From Actinoplanes palleronii (GTDB taxonomy: Bacteria; Actinomycetota; Actinomycetes; Mycobacteriales; Micromonosporaceae): a DNA stretch of 64,000 nucleotides. Below are positions 18,459 through 26,330 of the stretch, in pieces; position 1 is the stretch's first letter; each line of letters starts with the position of its first letter. The position numbers were made by a program, and so were the translations under genes. A model generated the notes under the pieces. That model saw only the letters and a list, made by a program, of their open reading frames with translations. It was not told the DNA's origin and did no database searches. The stretch spans positions 1-64,000 of the forward strand of contig NZ_BOMS01000053.1 in assembly GCF_016862315.1 (NCBI RefSeq). Reading direction: 5' to 3'.

Positions 18459-18587
18459 CTATTTGCCGCCGAACATGCGGCGGATCGCCCAGATCAGCAA
18501 GAGAACGGCGAGCGCGACGCCGAGCAACCGGACGGCGTGGATCTCTGACCAGTCGACGGTGGCTTCCGCGAGGGGGGTGAGCGGCAC
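18459..18587 (-). CDS. 42-residue single-pass membrane protein
   Basis: Very small open frame from GTG 18587: acidic N-terminus (MPLTPLAEATVDWSEIHAV), one membrane helix (LLGVALAVLLLIWAI, about 21-35) and a basic end (RRMFGGK). An in-frame stop lies just upstream, so GTG is the only start. It lies 47 bp upstream of the recQ-like gene on the same strand. The balanced layout of acid head, hydrophobic core and basic tail argues for a real small protein. Function unknown. Confidence 0.55.
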   Translation of the reverse strand: MPLTPLAEATVDWSEIHAVRLLGVALAVLLLIWAIRRMFGGK

Positions 18588-18610
18588 GCCGCCACTCTAT
18601 CGAGTATCGG

Positions 18611-18649
18611 CCACAGCTAATAGAAAGGTTTGTTGACTAATGGCTGTGG
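18611..18649. promoter_or_regulatory. 39-bp inverted repeat, candidate operator
   Basis: Arms CCACAGCTAATAG (18611-18623) and CTAATGGCTGTGG (18637-18649) match at 11 of 13 positions across a 13-bp AT-rich spacer. It lies between the divergent 42-residue membrane gene and the GH3 gene, 80 bp before the latter's start, a suitable place for repressor control. Confidence 0.6.
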
Positions 18650-18728
18650 CGGGTGTGACCATAGGTCCCCGAACGGGGGAGAACGTTCACATAGACGTTC
18701 TTGGATGCAATCGGAGGTACGGGGGATC

Positions 18729-20270
18729 ATGTCCAAGCACGGCGAATTGTCGGAACTTGCCGCCGCGGTTCTCCAGCCGGGATTCGTCGGTACCTCCGCG
18801 CCCGACTGGATCCGCCGCTGGCTCGGCGACGGCCTCGGCGGGGTGGCGCTCTTCGCCCGCAACGTCGAATCGCCCGCCCAGGTGGCCGCGCTCACCGCGC
18901 AGCTGCGGGCCGAGCGCGCCGACGTGATCGTTGCCATCGACGAGGAAGCCGGCGACGTCACCCGGTTCGAGTCCCGGCTGGGCAGCTCCCGCCCGGGCAA
19001 CCTCGCGCTCGGCGTGATCGACGACCCGCTGCTGACCGAGGCGGTCGCCCGCGACCTGGGCTGCGACCTGGCCACCGCGGGCATCACTCTCGACTACGCG
19101 CCCGACGCGGACGTCAACAACAACCCCGACAATCCGGTGATCGGGGTCCGCTCGTTCGGCGCCGAGCCGCTGCTGGTCGCGAGGCACACCGCCGCTTTCG
19201 TACGGGGACTGCAGACCTTCGGCGTGGCCGGCTGCGCCAAGCACTTCCCCGGGCACGGCGACACCAGCGTGGACTCGCACCACGACGTCCCGCTGATCGC
19301 GCGCACCGCCGACGAGCTGGCCGACCGCGAGCTCGTGCCGTTCCGCGCCGCGATCGCCGCCGGCGTCAAGTCGGTGATGACCGGCCACCTGCTGGTCCCC
19401 GCGTACGACGCGGAGCTGCCGGCCACCCTCAGCCACCGCATCCTCACCGGGCTGCTGCGCGAGGAGCTCGGCTTCGACGGACTGATCGTCACCGACGGCA
19501 TCGAGATGCAGGGGGTGCGCCGCCGCTACGGGCTGGCCGGCGCCACCGTGCGCGCGCTGGCCGCCGGTGTGGACGCCATCTGTGTGGGCGGTGACCACGC
19601 CGACGAGCAGACCGCGATCGAGCTCCGGGACGCGATCGTCGAAGCGGTTCGCTCCGGCGAGCTGCCCGAGCAGCGACTGCGGGACGCGGTCGCCCGGGTG
19701 CGCGCGCTGGGCGCCTGGACCACCCGTACCCAAAAGGAAGCCGGAGTCACCCACGGCTCGCAGCAACCGGCGGGCCTCGGCTCGGACGTCGGTTTCGCGG
19801 CCGCCCGCCGCGCGGTCCGGGTGACCCGCGGCGAGGGTGCGCCGGAGCTCCCGATCGTCGGCGTGCCGCACGTGGTGGAGTTCGCGCCGCCGCGGAACAT
19901 CGCGATCGGCAGCGAGACGCCCTGGGGGATCGGCGCGCCGCTGAGCGAGCTGCTGCCCGGCACCACCGCGGCCCGGTTCGCCGCGGAGGACCTCGAGGGA
20001 CTCGGCGACCCGGCGGGCGCGGTGCTGGCCGGTGCGGACGGCCGGCCGCTGGTGCTGGTGGTCCGGGACGTGCACCGGCACCGCTGGATCGAGGACGCGC
20101 TGACCGCAGTGCTCGCGGTACGGCCGGACGCGATCGTTGTGGAGATGGGCATCCCGGTCACCGTGCTCGGCGGGCTGCACGTGGCCACGTTCGGCGCCAC
20201 CCGCGCGTGCGGCCTGGCCGCCGCCGAGCTGATCGCCGGCGCGAACGTCCCGGAGCCGGTCGCCGCCTGA
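18729..20270 (+). CDS. Glycoside hydrolase family 3, NagZ-like beta-N-acetylhexosaminidase
   Basis: A 513-residue GH3 enzyme. The catalytic barrel carries CAKHFPGHGDTSVDSHHDVP (about 177-196), the flexible Asp/His loop that supplies the general acid in NagZ enzymes, and the nucleophile Asp in IVTDGIEMQGV (about 255-265). A C-terminal half-domain (about 350-513) follows, longer than minimal NagZ. No signal peptide is seen, so it probably acts in the cytoplasm on muropeptide GlcNAc-anhydroMurNAc or chitobiose. Start ATG 18729 has a CGGGGGA site. The dyad at 18611-18649 suggests repression. Confidence 0.88.
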   Translation: MSKHGELSELAAAVLQPGFVGTSAPDWIRRWLGDGLGGVALFARNVESPAQVAALTAQLRAERADVIVAIDEEAGDVTRFESRLGSSRPGNLALGVIDDPLLTEAVARDLGCDLATAGITLDYAPDADVNNNPDNPVIGVRSFGAEPLLVARHTAAFVRGLQTFGVAGCAKHFPGHGDTSVDSHHDVPLIARTADELADRELVPFRAAIAAGVKSVMTGHLLVPAYDAELPATLSHRILTGLLREELGFDGLIVTDGIEMQGVRRRYGLAGATVRALAAGVDAICVGGDHADEQTAIELRDAIVEAVRSGELPEQRLRDAVARVRALGAWTTRTQKEAGVTHGSQQPAGLGSDVGFAAARRAVRVTRGEGAPELPIVGVPHVVEFAPPRNIAIGSETPWGIGAPLSELLPGTTAARFAAEDLEGLGDPAGAVLAGADGRPLVLVVRDVHRHRWIEDALTAVLAVRPDAIVVEMGIPVTVLGGLHVATFGATRACGLAAAELIAGANVPEPVAA

Positions 20271-20280
20271 TCAGTACTGG

Positions 20281-20568
20281 TCAGTGGGCGACGAGATCGC
20301 TGTATTCCGGGTGCTCGCCGAGGTAGTGGGCGAAGAACGGGCAGGCCGGGACGATCTTCTGTCCCCGCGCACGGAGCTGGTCCAGGGTCTGCCGGGCCAG
20401 CTCGCCGGCCAGGCCCCGCCCGCGCATGTCCGGGTGGGTCTCGGTGTGCAGCACGATCACCACGTCCTCGCCGCGCATCCGGTACGTCGCGAGCGCGCCC
20501 ACCTCGCCGTCCAGCAGCAGCTCGAACCGGTGTCTGGCGGTGTTGTCCTGGACCGGGTACTCGCTCAT
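20281..20568 (-). CDS. GNAT-type N-acetyltransferase (YjdJ-like)
   Basis: A 95-residue minimal GCN5-related acetyltransferase. The acetyl-CoA loop reads HTETHPDMRGRGLAGELA (about 41-58), matching R/QxxGxG/A, followed by the helix QTLDQLRARGQKIVPACPFF and the typical C-terminal YLGEHPEYSDLV. The acceptor substrate of this compact group is not established. Start ATG 20568 has a GAGGAGG site. It is convergent with the GH3 gene (10 bp between stops). Confidence 0.88.
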   Translation of the reverse strand: MSEYPVQDNTARHRFELLLDGEVGALATYRMRGEDVVIVLHTETHPDMRGRGLAGELARQTLDQLRARGQKIVPACPFFAHYLGEHPEYSDLVAH

Positions 20569-20600
20569 TCACAGCCTCCTCGCAGTATCGATGACCAGCT

Positions 20601-20606
20601 TAGGGT
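20601..20606 (+). promoter_or_regulatory. -10 hexamer TAGGGT, leaderless-type
   Basis: TAGGGT ends 8 nt before the GTG at 20615. Confidence 0.5.
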
Positions 20607-20614
20607 TGTCGCCG

Positions 20615-20959
20615 GTGCGTACCCTTGCATGGGTGTTGACCTTTGAGCCCCGCCGCCGCATCGCCGCCGTTCTCGTCTCCGCCGCCCTGGGTGCGGCCCT
20701 GCTGACCGGCTGCAGTGACGACCTGAGCTGTGGCGTCGACCAGTGCACCGTGACCATTCAGCGGGAGACCGACGCGAGCGTCAGCGTCCTCGGCGTGGAA
20801 GCCGCGTTCATCAGCGCCGACGACAACACCGTCACCCTGTCGGTGGGCGGCGAGCAGGTCACGCTGACCAAGGGCCAGCAGGCCGTCGACGTGGCCGGCC
20901 TGCAGGTCTCGCTGTCGAACGTGACGCAGAGCGCGATCCAGGTGCAGGTGGCCCGCTAA
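20615..20959 (+). CDS. Small lipoprotein, unknown function
   Basis: A 114-residue protein with a lipoprotein signal: basic n-region (EPRRR), hydrophobic core IAAVLVSAALGAALL, and lipobox LTGC whose Cys would be lipidated. The mature part is about 80 residues, starts with SDDLSCGVDQCTVTIQRE (three more Cys in reach) and is beta-rich (NTVTLSVGGEQVTLTKGQ). Start GTG 20615 is favoured by a TAGGGT eight bases upstream; GTG 20633 would also leave a working signal. Anchored to the outer face of the cytoplasmic membrane. Family not recognised. Confidence 0.7.
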   Translation: MRTLAWVLTFEPRRRIAAVLVSAALGAALLTGCSDDLSCGVDQCTVTIQRETDASVSVLGVEAAFISADDNTVTLSVGGEQVTLTKGQQAVDVAGLQVSLSNVTQSAIQVQVAR

Positions 20960-21003
20960 CACCCGGCGTTTGGCGGAGGGCGCGTCCGGTCACATTGAGG
21001 GGC

Positions 21004-21828
21004 ATGTCCTCCACTGCCTCGAACGTCAAGCACCACGCGTCACGCGCGGCCGACAGCAAGCCTCTGGAATACCTGGCCCGGGGCGGATTCGTCGGCTACG
21101 GCATCATCCACCTGCTCTTCGCCTGGATCGCGCTGCAGGTCGCCTTCGGCGGCTCCGGCAAGGAGAGCGACCAGTCCGGCGCGCTCCAGGAGCTGGCCGG
21201 CCAGTCCTACGGCAAGGCGCTGCTGGTGGCCATCGTGATCGGCCTGGTCGCGATGGCGATCTGGCAGCTCTTCGAGGCGGCCGTCGGCGAGAGCGGCGAG
21301 CAGACCAAGGGTGCGATCGCCGAGCGGGTGCTCTCCGGCATCCGCGCCGTGCTCTACCTCTACCTGGCCTGGGTCGCGGTCAAGGTGATCCAGGGCGCCA
21401 AGTCGTCGATGGGTGACAACTCGGAGAGCAAGTCGGCGGGTCTGATGCAGTCCTCCGGCGGACGCTGGCTGGTCGGTTTCATCGGCCTGGTCGTGCTCGG
21501 CGTCGGCATCGGCATGGCCGTCTACGGTCTGACCCGCAAGTTCGCCAAGCACCTGAACACCCAGCAGATGCCGGCCGCCACCCGGCAGCCGATCATCCGG
21601 CTCGGCATGGCCGGTTACGCGGCCAAGGGCGTGGCGTACACGATCGCCGGCATCCTCGTCGTCGCGGCCGCGGTGACCTTCGACGCGGACAAGGCCCGGG
21701 GCCTGGACGCGGCGCTGAAGACGCTCGCCGGTCACCCGTGGGGCGTCTGGCTGCTGGCGCTGATCGCGGTCGGCATCGCGGCGTTCGGCGCGTACTGCTT
21801 CGCGCAGGCCAAGTACCGCAAGATCTGA
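21004..21828 (+). CDS. DUF1206 six-helix membrane protein
   Basis: A 274-residue membrane protein of the DUF1206 family, built from three repeated pairs of helices. Each repeat starts with a similar G-Y-G pattern: ARGGFVGYGIIHLLFAWIAL (about 26-45), RVLSGIRAVLYLYLAWVAVK, and RLGMAGYAAKGVAYTIAGIL. The function of the family is not known. Start ATG 21004 lies just before the conserved N-terminus and has a GAGGGG ribosome site. The gene is 45 bp after the lipoprotein gene and 198 bp before the MscS-like gene, at the head of a run of envelope genes. Confidence 0.88.
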   Translation: MSSTASNVKHHASRAADSKPLEYLARGGFVGYGIIHLLFAWIALQVAFGGSGKESDQSGALQELAGQSYGKALLVAIVIGLVAMAIWQLFEAAVGESGEQTKGAIAERVLSGIRAVLYLYLAWVAVKVIQGAKSSMGDNSESKSAGLMQSSGGRWLVGFIGLVVLGVGIGMAVYGLTRKFAKHLNTQQMPAATRQPIIRLGMAGYAAKGVAYTIAGILVVAAAVTFDADKARGLDAALKTLAGHPWGVWLLALIAVGIAAFGAYCFAQAKYRKI

Positions 21829-22025
21829 GCGCGGTTCTTCGCCGGCCGCGGTCCGCACGATCTGCGCGTCGCAAGATCTGAGTGACGGAAACAGGACTTG
21901 GCGTCGCTTCCTACCCCTGGCGGGTGTGAGCTGTATCCGACATCTGCCATAGCGGGTGTGTGCCGGGCCCCGGCCGGGGCACGTTGGTGCGCTGGCACAG
22001 CACTCGACCGTGGAGGGGAAAGTTC

Positions 22026-23195
22026 GTGTCCAGCGTTCTGACTGCCGTGCTCGGTGTCACGGTGGCTGCGGGAGCAGCCGTCGTGCTCGTCGAAGCGGCG
22101 CACTGGGCGATGATCCGGATCGGCCGCCGATCCGCACTCGCCGCTGATCTCGCCAGGACCATGCACCGGCCGTTCCTGGTCACCGTCACCCTGGTCGCCG
22201 TCCAGCAGGCGATCCGGGTCTTCGCCGGGGAGTTCCCCGGGCGGGCCGGTGTGGTGCACGCGCTGGTGCTGCTCGTCATCGCCGCGTTCGCCTGGCTGGT
22301 CGGCGCCCTGTTGCTGGTGCTGGAGGACATGGCGCTGGCCCGCTGGCGCACCGACGTCCCGGACAACCTGCGCCGCCGCCGGATCAAGACCCAGGTGGTG
22401 ATGCTGCGCCGGGTCACCGTCGCGGCGATCGTCATCCTCGCGGCCGGCGTCATGCTGATGACCTTCCCGGACATCCGGGCCCTGGGCGCCAGCGTGCTCG
22501 CCTCGGCCGGCCTGATCAGCGTCATCGCGGCGCTGGCCGCGCAGAGCACGCTCGGCAACGTCTTCGCCGGGCTGCAGCTCGCGTTCAGCGACGCGATCCG
22601 GGTCGACGACGTGGTCGTCGTCGAGGCCGAGTGGGGGCGGATCGAGGAGATCACGCTGACCTACGTGGCGGTGCAGATCTGGGACGACCGGCGGCTGATC
22701 CTGCCCACCTCGTACTTCACCACCAAGCCGTTCCAGAACTGGACCCGCAACACCTCGGCGGTGCTCGGCACCGCGGAGATCGACGTGGACTGGTCCACCC
22801 CGATCGAGCCGCTGCGCGCCGAGCTGCGCCGGGTCTGTGAGGGCTCCGAGCTCTGGGACAAGCGGGTCTGCGTGCTGCAGGTGACCGAGGCGACCGGCGG
22901 GATGATCCGGCTGCGGGCCCTGGTCAGCGCGGCCGACGCGGGCGCGCTGTGGGACCTGCGCTGCCTGGCCCGCGAGCGCCTGGTCGGCTGGATGTGGGAG
23001 CACCAGCGCGGCACCCTGCCCCGGGTGCGCGCCCAGCTGGACGACGAGGACCGGGTGGCGCCGTCTCGTCCGGCCCGCGCACCGGAGGACTCCCCGGAGG
23101 ACGCCCGGGTGTTCAGCGGCGGCGACGACGGCGAGTCCCGGGGCGCGGCGTTCGGCGGCGTGGACGGGCACGCTCCGGCGTCCGCCGCGCGGTGA
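22026..23195 (+). CDS. MscS-family mechanosensitive ion channel
   Basis: A 389-residue membrane protein. Four hydrophobic segments span about 5-165, and the last is the pore-lining helix ASVLASAGLISVIAALAAQS (about 156-175). The MscS beta domain follows (LGNVFAGLQLAFSDAIRVDD, then VVVEAEWGRIEEITLTYVAV), with the diagnostic LPTSYFTTKPFQNWTR near 233-248. The C-terminus (about 340-389) is disordered and acidic. Such channels open on membrane tension to release solutes in osmotic down-shock. Start GTG 22026 has a GGAGGGG site. Confidence 0.92.
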   Translation: MSSVLTAVLGVTVAAGAAVVLVEAAHWAMIRIGRRSALAADLARTMHRPFLVTVTLVAVQQAIRVFAGEFPGRAGVVHALVLLVIAAFAWLVGALLLVLEDMALARWRTDVPDNLRRRRIKTQVVMLRRVTVAAIVILAAGVMLMTFPDIRALGASVLASAGLISVIAALAAQSTLGNVFAGLQLAFSDAIRVDDVVVVEAEWGRIEEITLTYVAVQIWDDRRLILPTSYFTTKPFQNWTRNTSAVLGTAEIDVDWSTPIEPLRAELRRVCEGSELWDKRVCVLQVTEATGGMIRLRALVSAADAGALWDLRCLARERLVGWMWEHQRGTLPRVRAQLDDEDRVAPSRPARAPEDSPEDARVFSGGDDGESRGAAFGGVDGHAPASAAR

Positions 23196-23261
23196 ACGGC
23201 ACGCAGGATTGAGCAGTGACTGATCAGGGCATACACCGGGCACACAGCGAAAGGGGGAACG

Positions 23262-23693
23262 ATGGCCGACGTACTGAACGGCAGGCCTCGACCGATAGCC
23301 GAGCAGTCCACCGCGGAACTGGTGCAACGCGCCAGTGAGCAGCTCAGCAAACTGGTCCGGGACGAATTGACCCTGGCCAAGGCCGAGCTCTCGGAAAAGG
23401 GCAAGCACGCCGGGATCGGCGCGGGCCTGTTCGGCGGCGCGGGCCTCTTCGCCGGCTACGGCGTCGGTGCCCTGATCGCTACCTCGATCATCGCGCTGAA
23501 CCTGGTCTGGGACCTCTGGCTGGCGGCCCTGGTGGTCACCGTGACGATCTTCGTGATCGCCGGTGTGCTGGCCCTGGTCGGCCGCTCGCAGTTCAAGCGG
23601 GCGGTCCCGGCCGAGCCTCAGGCTGCGATCGCGGGCCTCAAGGCCGACGTCGACGAGGTCAAGCACGCAGTCAAGGAGCGTAGCCAGGCATGA
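23262..23693 (+). CDS. Phage-holin-family (holin-X, DUF1469) membrane protein
   Basis: A 143-residue protein of the actinobacterial holin-X family: an amphipathic N-terminal helix (STAELVQRASEQLSKLVRDE, about 15-34), two membrane helices (about 50-75 and 82-104), and a C-terminal coiled helix (GLKADVDEVKHAVKERSQ). The name comes from distant holin similarity; no lysis cassette or phage gene is near, so an envelope role is more likely. SD GGGGG precedes ATG 23262. Its stop overlaps the start of the DUF3618 gene (ATGA). Confidence 0.9.
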   Translation: MADVLNGRPRPIAEQSTAELVQRASEQLSKLVRDELTLAKAELSEKGKHAGIGAGLFGGAGLFAGYGVGALIATSIIALNLVWDLWLAALVVTVTIFVIAGVLALVGRSQFKRAVPAEPQAAIAGLKADVDEVKHAVKERSQA

Positions 23694-24109
23694 GTGAGAA
23701 GAACGGCGCGGCACCGGCCAAGCCGGACCTGGTCGCGCTCCGCGAGGAGATCAAGCAGACCCGGGCCGAGCTGGGCCAGACGGTGCAGGCCCTGGCCGCT
23801 CGCGCGGACGTCAAGGCGCGGGCGAAGGACCAGGTCGAGCTGACCAAGCAGCGGGTCCGGGATCAGGCCGCGCTGGCCACCGGCCGGCTGCGCGCGGTGG
23901 CCGGGCAGGCCACCGCCACGGTGAAGGACGCCGCCGGGCAGGCCACGGCGAGTGTCAAGGACGCGGCCGGGCAGACCGCCGCGGTGTCCGGGGAGCTGGC
24001 GCACGACGCCGGTGTCCGGGCGCGGACCAGTCCGATCCCGCCCGCGCTGATCGTGGCCGGGCTGGCCGCCGTGGTCGGGATCATTTTGATCGTACGGGGG
24101 AGGCGCTGA
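23690..24109 (+). CDS. DUF3618 membrane-anchored protein
   Basis: A 139-residue DUF3618 protein. The family motif is at the N-terminus (LREEIKQTRAELGQTVQALA, about 16-35). The middle is a long amphipathic helix with two copies of an 11-residue repeat of the type VKDAAGQATAS, and a single membrane helix (PPALIVAGLAAVVGIILIV) ends the protein. It overlaps both neighbours by four bases or one base, so it is translated with holin-X and DUF4235. The function is unknown; co-occurrence suggests a membrane-associated complex. Confidence 0.9.
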   Translation: MSEKNGAAPAKPDLVALREEIKQTRAELGQTVQALAARADVKARAKDQVELTKQRVRDQAALATGRLRAVAGQATATVKDAAGQATASVKDAAGQTAAVSGELAHDAGVRARTSPIPPALIVAGLAAVVGIILIVRGRR

Positions 24110-24381
24110 TGGCGGGCAAGCTGGAGAAGGTGGCGCTCAAGCCGGTGAACGTGGTGCTCGGCATTGCGGCCGGCGCCATCGCCGGAGCGCTCTTCAAGCA
24201 GGTGTGGAAGCTCGCGTCCGGTGACGACAACGCGCCGGACGCCGGCGACGAGGACCGGAGCTGGGGCGAGGTGCTCGCCGCGGCGGCGATCCAGGGCGCG
24301 ATCTTCGCCGTGGTGAAGGCGGCCGTCCACCGTGGTGGTGCGACCGGGGCCCGCCGGGTGACCGGTCACTGGCCCGGTTGA
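24109..24381 (+). CDS. DUF4235 membrane protein
   Basis: A 90-residue DUF4235 protein, opening with LEKVALKPVNVVLGIAAGAI and carrying the conserved ALFKQVWKLASGDDNAPDA motif, then a second amphipathic/hydrophobic helix (VLAAAAIQGAIFAVVKAAVH) and a basic end. The start codon shares a base with the preceding stop (TGATG). It closes the MscS, holin-X, DUF3618, DUF4235 run and is followed by a strong terminator at 24435. Confidence 0.9.
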   Translation: MAGKLEKVALKPVNVVLGIAAGAIAGALFKQVWKLASGDDNAPDAGDEDRSWGEVLAAAAIQGAIFAVVKAAVHRGGATGARRVTGHWPG

Positions 24382-24434
24382 GCCGGTCCGATCGCCGCTA
24401 GATCATCTGCGGCGGTATAGACAGGAGTCTTGAC

Positions 24435-24472
24435 GGCTCCCCACTTCGTAACCGCGAAGTGGGGAGCCTTTT
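24435..24472 (+). terminator. Strong intrinsic terminator after the envelope cluster
   Basis: A perfect 14-bp stem, GGCTCCCCACTTCG (24435-24448) with CGAAGTGGGGAGCC (24455-24468), a 6-nt loop, then TTTT. It lies 54 bp after the DUF4235 stop. Confidence 0.9.
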
Positions 24473-24750
24473 CCATATCCGCCATGCTTTATTGGATTCC
24501 TTCGAGGGGCAGCTTTGCGGCCCGTTTTTCGGGTACAGTGTGGCCAGTTTTTGCGTACGTGGTTCGCTGCTTCCGCCAGGGGGCGCGGCACCGGCCCGAT
24601 CCCGGGAGGGCCACCAGGTGTCGCAACGCCGGACGGACGGGACGTCCTCTGAAAGGGCCGCCTCGAGGTGCCGCTGCTCGAAAACGGTCATCGGCCCCGC
24701 GCTCCGCTGCCGCGTAGGGCGGGCCGGCATTTTCAGAAGGAGAGTTCAGC
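24473..24750 (+). other. Long putative 5' leader of the cold-shock gene
   Basis: No gene is supported here. A TACAGT hexamer at 24533-24538 preceded by a small hairpin (cccgtttttcggg) could be the promoter, which would give a leader of about 200 nt, as known for many cspA-type mRNAs. Several GC-rich stems are possible. A GAAGGAGAG ribosome site ends it. Confidence 0.4.
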
Positions 24751-24954
24751 ATGGCGCAAGGAACCGTGAAGTGGTTCAACGCAGACAAGGGCTTCGGCTT
24801 CATCACCGTCGATGGCGGGGGTGCTGACGTGTTCGTCCACTTCTCGGCCATCCAGACGAGCGGCTACCGCTCTCTGGAGGAGAACCAGCGGGTGGAGTTC
24901 GAGATCGCCCAGGGCCAGAAGGGCCCTCAGGCGGAGCAGGTCCGCCCGCTCTGA
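24751..24954 (+). CDS. cspA: Cold-shock protein (CspA family)
   Basis: A 67-residue single cold-shock domain. It carries RNP1 KGFGFITV (residues 14-21) and RNP2 VFVHFS (about 28-33) and the standard start [14 protein letters not shown]. It binds single-stranded RNA and acts as an RNA chaperone, often constitutive in actinobacteria. Length is exactly that of the family. A strong ribosome site (AAGGAGAG) precedes the ATG, and a terminator follows at 25016. The leader upstream may mediate temperature control, which is inference. Which paralogue of the genome this is cannot be told. Confidence 0.95.
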   Translation: MAQGTVKWFNADKGFGFITVDGGGADVFVHFSAIQTSGYRSLEENQRVEFEIAQGQKGPQAEQVRPL

Positions 24955-25015
24955 GACCAATCCGCCGGCCGCGAGGCCGGCACGCTGACCGCCTGGCGGA
25001 GGTCGGCCTGACCGT

Positions 25016-25053
25016 GGCCCCGCACCCTCGACGAGGGTTGCGGGGCCGCTTTT
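25016..25053 (+). terminator. Terminator after the cold-shock gene
   Basis: Stem GGCCCCGCACCCT (25016-25028) with AGGGTTGCGGGGCC (25034-25047), one bulged T, then GCTTTT. It lies between convergent genes and may serve both. Confidence 0.8.
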
Positions 25054-25075
25054 GGTTGCCCCCGGTCAACCCGGG

Positions 25076-25324
25076 TCAGGCGGTCGGGCGGGCGCTCTCG
25101 CGCCGCCGTTTGCCGATCACCACGAGCACCAGACCGGCCAGGGCCAGCGCGCCGCCGGCGGCGGCCCACGCGGGCTGATCGCTCATCAGCTCGTTCTCGA
25201 ACAGGTTCAGACCCTGCAGGATCCACACCGTGCCCAGTACCAGGCCGAGCAGACCGAACGACATCATCAGCCAGCCGTGCAACCGGGGGACCTCAGCCGG
25301 GGATTCGCTTTCATTGTTCACCAT
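25076..25324 (-). CDS. Small two-pass membrane protein
   Basis: An 82-residue unrecognised membrane protein: acidic N-terminus (MVNNESESPAEVPRLHGW), membrane helices at about 19-38 (MMSFGLLGLVLGTVWILQG) and 52-70, and a basic tail (KRRRESARPTA). Both ends are probably cytoplasmic. Its ATG lies in the last 7 bases of the aldo/keto reductase gene (ATGGTGA), so it is translationally coupled to it. Function unknown. Confidence 0.7.
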   Translation of the reverse strand: MVNNESESPAEVPRLHGWLMMSFGLLGLVLGTVWILQGLNLFENELMSDQPAWAAAGGALALAGLVLVVIGKRRRESARPTA

Positions 25325-26295
25325 TTGTCGTGCACCTGGGGGCGAATCAGCTCATCGTAGACCGCGGTGATCAATTCCCGGGTTTCCGGCGAAAGCGGCG
25401 ACAGTTCGGCGGCGTGCGCGTTGGCGCGCGCTTGGTCGGGATTACGCGCACCCGGGATCACCACGGTGACCGCCGGCTGATCGATGATCCAGCGCAGTGC
25501 GAATTGCGCCATCGTGGCGCCCGCCGGAACGGCCGGACGCAGCCGGCGAACCGCCTCCAGGCCGGTCGAGAAGTCCACACCGGAGAACGTCTCGCCGACG
25601 TCGAAGGACTCGCCGTGCCGGTTGTAGTTGCGGTGGTCGTCGGCGGCGAACGCGGTGTTCTCGTCGTACCGCCCGGAGAGCAGGCCGCTGGCGAGCGGGA
25701 CCCGGGCGATGATACCCACGCCGGCCTCGGCCGCGGCCGGGAGCACCCGCTCGAGGGGCTTGAGGCGGAACGCGTTCAGGATGATCTGGACGCTGGCCAC
25801 GCCGGGACGGGCGATCGCGGTGAGTGCCTCGTCGACCTTCTCGACGCTCACGCCGTACGCGGCGATCCGCTTTTCCTGGACCAGCGTGTCCAGGCCGTCG
25901 AAGACCTCGTCGCTGCTGAACACCGCGGTCGGCGGGCAGTGCAGCTGCACCAGGTCGAGAGTGTCCACCCCGAGGTTGGCGCGGGAGCGGTCGGTCCAGG
26001 CCCGGAAGTTGTCCAGGTGATAGTTCGCCGGCTCCTGGGGGAGCCGCCGGCCCATCTTGGTGGCGACCGTGAGACCCGGCTTGTCCTTGACGAACGAGCC
26101 GACGATCTGCTCGCTGCGGCCGTCGCCGTACACGTCGGCGGTGTCGATGAAGGTGACCCCGGCGTCGACCGCGGCCTGCAGGGTGGCGTGCGCGTCGGCC
26201 TCGCTGACGTCGCCCCAGTCGGCGCCGAGCTGCCAGGCGCCCAGGCCGATCACCGAGGCGTCGCGACCGATCCGGCGAAAGCTTCGATTTTCCAC
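25318..26295 (-). CDS. Aldo/keto reductase
   Basis: A 325-residue NADPH-dependent oxidoreductase with a (beta/alpha)8 barrel. The catalytic tetrad is visible: Asp and Tyr in VTFIDTADVYGDGRSEQIVG (about 48-67), Lys in ATKMGRR, and His in DLVQLHCPPTA. The cofactor region IPGARNPDQARANAHAAEL lies near the C-terminus (about 283-301). Substrate unknown; this resembles the YhdN/general-stress AKR group. Start GTG 26295 lies 6 nt after TAGGGT, a leaderless arrangement. It is divergent from the Tam-like gene across a palindrome. Confidence 0.9.
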   Translation of the reverse strand: MENRSFRRIGRDASVIGLGAWQLGADWGDVSEADAHATLQAAVDAGVTFIDTADVYGDGRSEQIVGSFVKDKPGLTVATKMGRRLPQEPANYHLDNFRAWTDRSRANLGVDTLDLVQLHCPPTAVFSSDEVFDGLDTLVQEKRIAAYGVSVEKVDEALTAIARPGVASVQIILNAFRLKPLERVLPAAAEAGVGIIARVPLASGLLSGRYDENTAFAADDHRNYNRHGESFDVGETFSGVDFSTGLEAVRRLRPAVPAGATMAQFALRWIIDQPAVTVVIPGARNPDQARANAHAAELSPLSPETRELITAVYDELIRPQVHDKW

Positions 26296-26301
26296 GTGGA
26301 G

Positions 26302-26307
26302 ACCCTA
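26302..26307 (-). promoter_or_regulatory. -10 hexamer TAGGGT, leaderless-type
   Basis: On the minus strand, TAGGGT ends 6 nt before the aldo/keto reductase GTG at 26295. Confidence 0.6.
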
Positions 26308-26330
26308 CCGCCTGCCTGCTAGGGTCAAAC

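Noticed and set aside
18958-18978. tRNA-like T-loop sequence (ggttcgag)
   Set aside because: It lies in the coding frame of the GH3 gene and no cloverleaf can be formed around it.
23262-23693. Prophage lysis gene (holin)
   Set aside because: Holin-X proteins are common chromosomal membrane proteins in actinobacteria; no endolysin, tail or integrase gene is near.
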